This document shows positions 33,775-38,904 of a stretch of DNA of 38,904 nucleotides, one piece after another. The stretch is from Beijerinckiaceae bacterium. GTDB taxonomy: Bacteria; Pseudomonadota; Alphaproteobacteria; Rhizobiales; Beijerinckiaceae. The notes below the pieces were generated by a model, which made no database searches, was not told the origin of the DNA, and saw only the letters and a list, made by a program, of their open reading frames with translations. Where the stretch lies: the NCBI GenBank assembly GCA_026461505.1, contig JAPJMW010000024.1, positions 1 to 38,904 of the forward strand. The letters run 5' to 3'. Both the position numbers and the translations under genes were made by a program. Each line of letters begins with the position of its first letter. Within the stretch, counting starts at the first letter, position 1.

Positions 33775-35154
33775 TTAAGCCTTCTCAGCATTCCAGCGCC
33801 GCTCGATGCGCGCCACAACATGAAACGCTGCGTACACACCACCAATACCGAATAAAATCGCGCCTATCCCTTGGCCGATCAACGCGCCTTTAGCGCCCGC
33901 CAACTGCACACCAATCAGCGCGAAAGGGATGGTACCAATCGTCGATTTGCCCCAGTTAAACGCGGTTGCCAGCGCAGGCGCGCCAAGATTGTTAAACGAT
34001 GCATTCGCCACAAACAGCGCACCATGAAAAATCCACGTTCCGGCAATCACAATGCAGAAGAAGGATACAAGATCAGCCGTTTCCTCTTTCGCATGAAAAA
34101 TATAGGAAATGCCATTGCGTGCGAGGGCCAAAATCACCCATGCCACCACAACGGCAAGCGTTGCGATCATCAAACTATCGATCAGCGTTTTACGCACACG
34201 GCCAATATTCCGCGCTCCCAAATTTTGCCCAATAATCGGCCCCACCGCACCCGATAATGCAAAGACAGAGCCGAATGCCACAGGCACAAGCCGCGTGATA
34301 ATGGCATTCGCAGCCACGGCCTCATCCCCATAAGGGGCGAGCACCGCGGTCATAAAAGCGCCTGCTACGGGCCCCGCCAAATTGGTGAGAACGGCTGGCA
34401 AAGCAATACCAAACAGCGGCATGAAATCTTCAATCACCTGAAGTCCGGTCGGGCGACGCACCAAATCATGCACCTTCACCGCGCCGTAAAAACCAACAGC
34501 GCAAAAAACAAGGCGTGAGATAATCGTTGCAATGGCCGCACCGTCGGTGCCGAGCCCCAATCCGAAAATCAAAATCGGATCGACAATCGCCGAAGCAATT
34601 CCACCTGAAAGCGTAACAAACATCGAGCGCCGCGCATCACCCACCGCGCGCAACACGCCCGAAAGCGCCATGCCAAATCCTAAAAACACATTGGAAGGCA
34701 TCGCAATCAGCAAAAACCGATAGGCCACATCATGCGTGTCGCCTGTTGCTCCCATCAACGTCAAAAGCGGATGAAGCGTAGATAAGATAAGGGCTGAAAC
34801 AAGCAGCGAGGCAAAGGCCGAAATAAACGAGGTCGTACCCGAAAGCCTCCGCGCCCGATCCATTTCGCGCGCGCCAATCGCACGCGATACAAGCGCCGAA
34901 AGCCCGATCATCATACCGACATTGGCCGAGGTCGAGAAAAACATCACGGCGGTTGCATAGCCAACGCCCGCCGTAAAATTCACATTGCCGAGCCAGGAAA
35001 TATAAAGCAGCGATAAGAGATCAACGGCAAAAATCGAGATCAAACCAACCGCGCCCGAAGCCGACATCACCAGCACATGCCGCTTGATGGAACCGGTCGT
35101 AAATTTACCAGCTTCCGGCTTTTTGTCGCCAGAGCGGCTTGCAGCATCGTTCAT
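33775..35154 (-). CDS. MATE family efflux transporter
   Basis: 459-residue cation-coupled multidrug exporter with twelve membrane helices in two halves. Typical features are GMMIGLSALVSRAIGARE-like MIGLSALVSRAIGARE in the first half, GFGMALSGVLRAVGDARRSM, and PIIGQNLGARN in the second half. No signal peptide; the N-terminal ~20 residues are polar. Substrate unknown. It lies upstream of the DUF937-like gene with a 21-bp gap, and 71 bp downstream of the HAD hydrolase. Confidence 0.94.
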   Translation of the reverse strand: MNDAASRSGDKKPEAGKFTTGSIKRHVLVMSASGAVGLISIFAVDLLSLLYISWLGNVNFTAGVGYATAVMFFSTSANVGMMIGLSALVSRAIGAREMDRARRLSGTTSFISAFASLLVSALILSTLHPLLTLMGATGDTHDVAYRFLLIAMPSNVFLGFGMALSGVLRAVGDARRSMFVTLSGGIASAIVDPILIFGLGLGTDGAAIATIISRLVFCAVGFYGAVKVHDLVRRPTGLQVIEDFMPLFGIALPAVLTNLAGPVAGAFMTAVLAPYGDEAVAANAIITRLVPVAFGSVFALSGAVGPIIGQNLGARNIGRVRKTLIDSLMIATLAVVVAWVILALARNGISYIFHAKEETADLVSFFCIVIAGTWIFHGALFVANASFNNLGAPALATAFNWGKSTIGTIPFALIGVQLAGAKGALIGQGIGAILFGIGGVYAAFHVVARIERRWNAEKA

Positions 35155-35225
35155 GGCGTACCTTTCAAAGGAATCATTGGCGCAAGCATAGACCTTTGCC
35201 GTCGCTTAGCGAGAAAATCCGCGGG

Positions 35226-35837
35226 TTACAAGTTAACGCCCTGTAATGCTAAAGCCTCCAAAAGCCCCGAATGATGTGTAAAAACATGGCCCATAAGGCC
35301 TGCCTCCTTCGCCCCCTCCACATTCTCGGACCGATCATCAATGAAGAAGGTCTCGACAGGGTTAGCACCAAAACGCTCGCAACAGGCTAAAAAACAGGCT
35401 GGATCCGGCTTTGCCATGCCAAATTCGGCTGAAACAAAGAGGTTTTTATCAAAAATCGGGACAATTTCCGGAAATAGCTCGCCGATGGTTTCCGCAACCA
35501 GATGATCATTATTGGTCAAAAGTGCCACCGGAAAGCGGGCTTTGAGGGATAAAGCCAGCTGCACCATCTCGGGAAAAGGCGGCATAGCGCGTTTTCGCGC
35601 ATGAACCCATTCGGCCCGCGATAAGGGATAGCCGAGCAATCGGCCAAATTCGCGTAAATAGGCCTCGGCTGAAAACTCGCCCCGATCGGAGCGGTCCAAA
35701 AAATCGCCTTCCCACACCGCCTGCCGCACAAAATCGGGCGTCCGGCTGGAAATTTCCGCTAAACAGGCGATGCGCATATCGACATTATAGCCGCACAGCA
35801 CGTCATCCATATCAAAAATTACGGCACTAATCGGCAT
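35226..35837 (-). CDS. HAD-superfamily hydrolase, subfamily IA
   Basis: 203-residue phosphatase-like protein. Motif I is FDMDDVL (Asp9 nucleophile, Asp11), motif II LLTNND, motif III AKPDPACF with the conserved Lys, motif IV FIDDRSENV, so the active site is complete. A helical cap of about 70 residues follows motif I, as in subfamily IA. The start at ATG 35837 begins right at the first strand; a frame extension to 35927 would overlap the upstream region of ispH and is doubtful. Substrate unknown. Confidence 0.92.
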   Translation of the reverse strand: MPISAVIFDMDDVLCGYNVDMRIACLAEISSRTPDFVRQAVWEGDFLDRSDRGEFSAEAYLREFGRLLGYPLSRAEWVHARKRAMPPFPEMVQLALSLKARFPVALLTNNDHLVAETIGELFPEIVPIFDKNLFVSAEFGMAKPDPACFLACCERFGANPVETFFIDDRSENVEGAKEAGLMGHVFTHHSGLLEALALQGVNL

Positions 35838-35939
35838 AAAGACGGGTTTTCCGGGGTCTGATACGCTTTCGTCGCTTGACCTCTTGTCGCGCCCCAGACA
35901 GAAAGATTCAAGTTGCCATTTGTTCAAAGTCCGAATGCC

Positions 35940-36902
35940 ATGACCACCAAACCGCCTCTCACGATCTTGCTATGCGCCCCGCGTGGCTTCTGCGCGGGCG
36001 TTGTACGGGCCATTGATGTCGTGGAAACCGCACTCAAGACCTATGGCGCGCCCGTCTATGTCCGGCATGAGATCGTTCATAACCGCTTCGTTGTGGATGA
36101 TTTGAAGCGGAAAGGCGCTATTTTTGTCGAAGAACTCGATGAAATCCCGGATACCTCCGCGCCCGTCATTTTCTCCGCCCATGGCGTTCCCAAATCGATT
36201 CCGGAAGCAGCCGCGAACCGCAATTTCCTGGCGATTGATGCCACCTGCCCGCTTGTCACCAAAGTCCATCGCGAGGCGGAAATTCACCACAAGCGCGGGC
36301 GGTTGATTCTTCTCGTCGGCCATAAAGGCCATCCCGAAGTGATCGGCACGATGGGCCAATTGCCGGACGGTGCTGTGATCCTCGTTGAGACGCTCGCGGA
36401 TATTGAAAACCTTTCCCATCTCGAAGGGCGTGATTTGGCCTTTGTCACGCAGACCACTTTATCCGTCGATGACACACGCGAGATTGTCGATGCGCTAAAA
36501 GCGCGTTTCCCGTCGATTGTCGGGCCGCACAAAGAAGATATTTGCTACGCCACCACCAACCGGCAAGAAGCGGTCCGCCAAGTTGCAGGCCGCTGCGATG
36601 CGGTATTTGTTGTGGGCTCATGGAACTCGTCCAATTCGCAGCGCTTGCGCGAAGTAGCCGAGCGCGAAGGCACGCCAATTGCGCGCCTCGTTAACCGCGC
36701 CGCGGATATTGACTGGTCTGAATTGGGTTCTATCCGCACCATTGGCATCACGGCTGGTGCATCAGCGCCCGATATATTGGTCGAAGAAATCGTAGATGCG
36801 TTCGGCGAGCGTTTTGCCATCACCGTTGAAACCATCACCACGGCGGACGAAACCATGTTCTTTCCTCTTCCGCGCGAATTGCGCCAAGCCGCCGGAGAGT
36901 AA
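35940..36902 (+). CDS. ispH: 4-hydroxy-3-methylbut-2-enyl diphosphate reductase
   Basis: Iron-sulfur enzyme for the last step of the MEP isoprenoid pathway, making IPP and DMAPP. 320 residues. The three cluster cysteines are visible: Cys18 in APRGFCAGV, Cys103 in [11 protein letters not shown] and Cys202 in [11 protein letters not shown]. The catalytic glutamate is in [10 protein letters not shown] (Glu133), and [11 protein letters not shown] binds the diphosphate. ATG 35940 is the best-supported start. First of three genes ispH-thrB-rnhA, an order conserved in alphaproteobacteria; it feeds prenyl groups to ctaB and ubiA. Confidence 0.98.
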   Translation: MTTKPPLTILLCAPRGFCAGVVRAIDVVETALKTYGAPVYVRHEIVHNRFVVDDLKRKGAIFVEELDEIPDTSAPVIFSAHGVPKSIPEAAANRNFLAIDATCPLVTKVHREAEIHHKRGRLILLVGHKGHPEVIGTMGQLPDGAVILVETLADIENLSHLEGRDLAFVTQTTLSVDDTREIVDALKARFPSIVGPHKEDICYATTNRQEAVRQVAGRCDAVFVVGSWNSSNSQRLREVAEREGTPIARLVNRAADIDWSELGSIRTIGITAGASAPDILVEEIVDAFGERFAITVETITTADETMFFPLPRELRQAAGE

Positions 36903-36905
36903 GTT

Positions 36906-37865
36906 ATGGCCGTTTATACCGAAGTCCCCGATGATGATTTGGCACGCTTCATTGCAGGCTATGATATTGGCGGCGTACTCGCGCTGAAAGGCATTGCGGA
37001 AGGCGTCGAGAATTCGAATTTCTTGCTTCACACAGAAGCAGGTTATTTCATTCTTACGCTCTATGAAAAGCGCGTGAAGGCGGAGGATTTACCGTTCTTC
37101 ATTGATCTCATGGAGCATCTTTCAAAGCGCGGCATCAACTGTCCGCAACCTGTGCGCAACCGCGCAGGCGAAGCCCTTGGTACACTCGCCGGTCGTCCCG
37201 CTGCCATTGTTACCTTTCTCGAAGGCGTGGGCGTTAACAACGCAACCGTTCAACACTGCGCAGCGGTTGGTGGCGCTCTCGCAAAGCTGCATCTGGCTGG
37301 CGCTGATTTCAATGGCAAACGCATCAACGCATTGACCGTGCATGGCTGGCGTCCTCTTTATGAAGCCGCACGCGAACGTGCTGATACCGTAACGCCCGGC
37401 TTAGAAGGTGCGACACGCGAGGCGCTTACCGAGCTCGAACAACATTGGCCGAAAAATCTACCTAGCGGCGTCATCCATGCGGATCTGTTTCCGGACAATG
37501 TGTTCTTCTTGAAAAGCGAACTATCGGGCCTCATCGATTTCTATTTCGCCTGTACCGATTTCTACGCCTATGATTTGGCCATCGGATTGAATGCATGGTG
37601 CTTTGAAAAAGACGGCTCGTTCAACATCACCAAAGGCCGCGCGATGATTGCGGGCTATCGTGCAATCCGTCCATTGAACGCAGATGAAATCGAAGCCCTT
37701 CCCATTTTGTGCCGAGGTGCCGCTTTGCGCTTCATGCTGACGCGCCTTGTTGATTGGCTCAACGTGCCACCGGGCGCTTTGGTGAAGCCAAAAGACCCGC
37801 TCGAATATTATAAAAAATTGCGCTTCTTCCAATCCTCGCAAAAAGCGAGTGATTATGGCGCTTGA
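36906..37865 (+). CDS. thrB: Homoserine kinase, aminoglycoside-phosphotransferase type
   Basis: Phosphorylates homoserine for threonine synthesis. The 319 residues are of the APH-like ThrB family, not the GHMP type of E. coli. Signatures are AVYTEVPDDDLARFIAGYDIG at the N-terminus (core VPDDDLARF), GVENSNFLL, and the catalytic loop GVIHADLFPDNVFF with His191, Asp193 and Asn198, followed by GLIDFYFACTDFYAYDLA. It starts 3 bp after ispH and ends 3 bp before rnhA, so it is operonic. Its product is used by the thrC enzyme encoded at 13281. Confidence 0.97.
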   Translation: MAVYTEVPDDDLARFIAGYDIGGVLALKGIAEGVENSNFLLHTEAGYFILTLYEKRVKAEDLPFFIDLMEHLSKRGINCPQPVRNRAGEALGTLAGRPAAIVTFLEGVGVNNATVQHCAAVGGALAKLHLAGADFNGKRINALTVHGWRPLYEAARERADTVTPGLEGATREALTELEQHWPKNLPSGVIHADLFPDNVFFLKSELSGLIDFYFACTDFYAYDLAIGLNAWCFEKDGSFNITKGRAMIAGYRAIRPLNADEIEALPILCRGAALRFMLTRLVDWLNVPPGALVKPKDPLEYYKKLRFFQSSQKASDYGA

Positions 37866-37868
37866 CGC

Positions 37869-38321
37869 ATGAACGACGTCTTATCGACGAACCGCGTCAC
37901 GCTGTTTACCGATGGCGCCTGTTCCGGTAATCCGGGCCCCGGCGGATGGGGTGTGTTGATGATCTATGGCGAGGCGCGCAAGACGCTGAACGGCGGCGAG
38001 CAACTCACTACCAATAACCGCATGGAATTGATGGCCGCCATTATGGGCCTTGAATCGCTGAAACGTCCTTGCACCGTCGATCTTTGGACCGATAGCCAAT
38101 ATGTCAAACAAGGCATCTCGCAATGGATGCATGGCTGGAAGCGCAATGGCTGGAAAACCGCCGATAAAAAGCCCGTTAAAAATGTCGATCTGTGGCAGAG
38201 ATTAGACGAAGCCGTGCAACGCCATGATGTGACCTTCCATTGGGTGAAAGGCCATGCCGGACATCTGGAAAACGAAGAAGTGGATGGCTTGGCCCGCGCG
38301 GGCATGGAGCCATTCAAATAG
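37869..38321 (+). CDS. rnhA: Ribonuclease HI
   Basis: Degrades RNA in RNA-DNA hybrids. 150 residues, normal length. The catalytic acids are Asp15 in [16 protein letters not shown], Glu53 in NNRMELMAA, Asp75 in WTDSQYV and Asp139 in [10 protein letters not shown]; His129 in VKGHAGH is the assisting residue. All are present. Third gene of the ispH-thrB-rnhA run, 3 bp after thrB. No terminator is visible in the 100 bp that follow. Confidence 0.98.
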   Translation: MNDVLSTNRVTLFTDGACSGNPGPGGWGVLMIYGEARKTLNGGEQLTTNNRMELMAAIMGLESLKRPCTVDLWTDSQYVKQGISQWMHGWKRNGWKTADKKPVKNVDLWQRLDEAVQRHDVTFHWVKGHAGHLENEEVDGLARAGMEPFK

Positions 38322-38422
38322 GCGCGCTTGCGAGGCCGTCCACCTAACCAATTTGTCACAAAGCCGCCATGGTTTGTCGCGACACTCCTCCCTATATAAA
38401 GGGCATAAGGGAGTCCCAGATC

Positions 38423-38904
38423 ATGAATGTAGACGAAAAGCAGCTTCTTACCTCGCTCTTTGACCGTATCCGCACCGCAAGCGCGGCCCCGCGCGATGCC
38501 GAGGCCGAGGCCTTGATTGCATCCGCCGTCCGCGAGCAGCCTTATGCCCCCTATCTGATGGCGCAGGCCGTTTTGCTGCAGGAACAGGCGCTCAAAGCCG
38601 CCGATACGCGCCTGCACGAGCTTGAAGGTAAAATCGCAACCCTTGAACAGGCAAAGTCAGAGCCCGCCCAAAGCTTTCTAGGCGGTGTCGGTGCCTCACT
38701 CTTTGGCGGCGGCAAAACGGCCAGCGGCCTGCCCTCCGTTGGTGCCTCGCCGCAACCTCAGCCGACGCCGGGCGTATGGGGGCAACCTCGGCAGGCAGCC
38801 CAACCCGGCTATGCGCCGCAACAAGGCTACGCCCCCCAAGCACCAGCGGGCAGCGGCTTCTTGCAAAGCGCCATGACAACCGCGGCAGGTGTTGCAGGCG
38901 GCGC
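38423..38904 (+). CDS. DUF2076 domain protein (3' end outside window)
   Basis: Partial gene, 160 codons visible. The N-terminal region (MNVDEKQLLTSLFDRIRTAS, then EAEALIASAV and PYLMAQAVLLQEQAL) fits the DUF2076 family, with a helical first half including ATLEQAKSEPAQSFLGG, then a Gly/Ala/Pro/Gln-rich low-complexity stretch with GYAPQ repeats. Family members are small alphaproteobacterial proteins of unknown function. The ATG has AGGGAG 9 nt upstream; TATATAAA at 38393-38400 could be its -10 region. No stop is reached before the window ends. Confidence 0.85.
   Translation, partial: MNVDEKQLLTSLFDRIRTASAAPRDAEAEALIASAVREQPYAPYLMAQAVLLQEQALKAADTRLHELEGKIATLEQAKSEPAQSFLGGVGASLFGGGKTASGLPSVGASPQPQPTPGVWGQPRQAAQPGYAPQQGYAPQAPAGSGFLQSAMTTAAGVAGG

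Overview
The window is chromosomal DNA of an alphaproteobacterium, most likely of the order Hyphomicrobiales (Rhizobiales). The evidence is the coxB-coxA-ctaB-(CoxF-like)-ctaG-coxC-DUF983-SURF1-thrC-M16 peptidase order, an IalB-family protein, ispH-thrB-rnhA, rsmE beside a plant-type glutamate-cysteine ligase, and DUF2093/lpxK/waaA/DUF374/DUF4170. GC content looks moderate (judged by eye, not counted). Genus cannot be assigned. I see no tRNA, rRNA, CRISPR, prophage or insertion sequence. Gene density is very high and most genes are housekeeping.

Layout. 1-529 is the 3' end of a NicO/RcnA-type Ni/Co exporter with a His-rich loop. 536-5337 (minus) is a glycine cleavage operon, gcvT-gcvH-gcvPA-gcvPB, with a split P-protein. 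It is led by a tandem glycine riboswitch and a candidate promoter carrying an operator-like dyad. 5355-6490 (minus) holds a small lipoprotein and an IalB-family protein. 6789-12120 (plus) is the aa3-type cytochrome c oxidase operon with several intercistronic hairpins and a strong terminator. 12143-16634 continues with DUF983, SURF1, threonine synthase, an M16 protease and a GNAT acetyltransferase. 16699-19572 encodes a large membrane PAS-GGDEF-EAL protein whose two catalytic domains both look dead. 19573-21655 has YqgE/AlgH (minus), then a stand-alone DsbD N-domain-like protein and a Prx5-type peroxiredoxin. A nested palindromic repeat lies between the latter and purD. 23133-24841 has xseA and DUF2093.

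24845-29665 (minus) is an envelope/quinone block: an unknown exported protein, ubiA, DUF4170, a DUF374 acyltransferase-like protein, waaA and lpxK. 29784-32894 (plus) has rsmE, the glutamate-cysteine ligase and an EamA transporter. 33023-35837 has an unannotated 57-residue membrane protein (plus) whose stop codon interlocks with that of a DUF937-like gene (minus), then a MATE transporter and a HAD hydrolase. 35940-38321 is ispH-thrB-rnhA. The window ends inside a DUF2076 gene.

Nothing here is an obvious defence or mobile system. The least explained items are the degenerate GGDEF-EAL receptor, the two small genes shorter than 60 codons (CoxF-like and the 57-residue protein), the DsbD-N/peroxiredoxin pair, the 21.7-kb palindromic element, and the hairpins and dyads in the cox and gcv operons.
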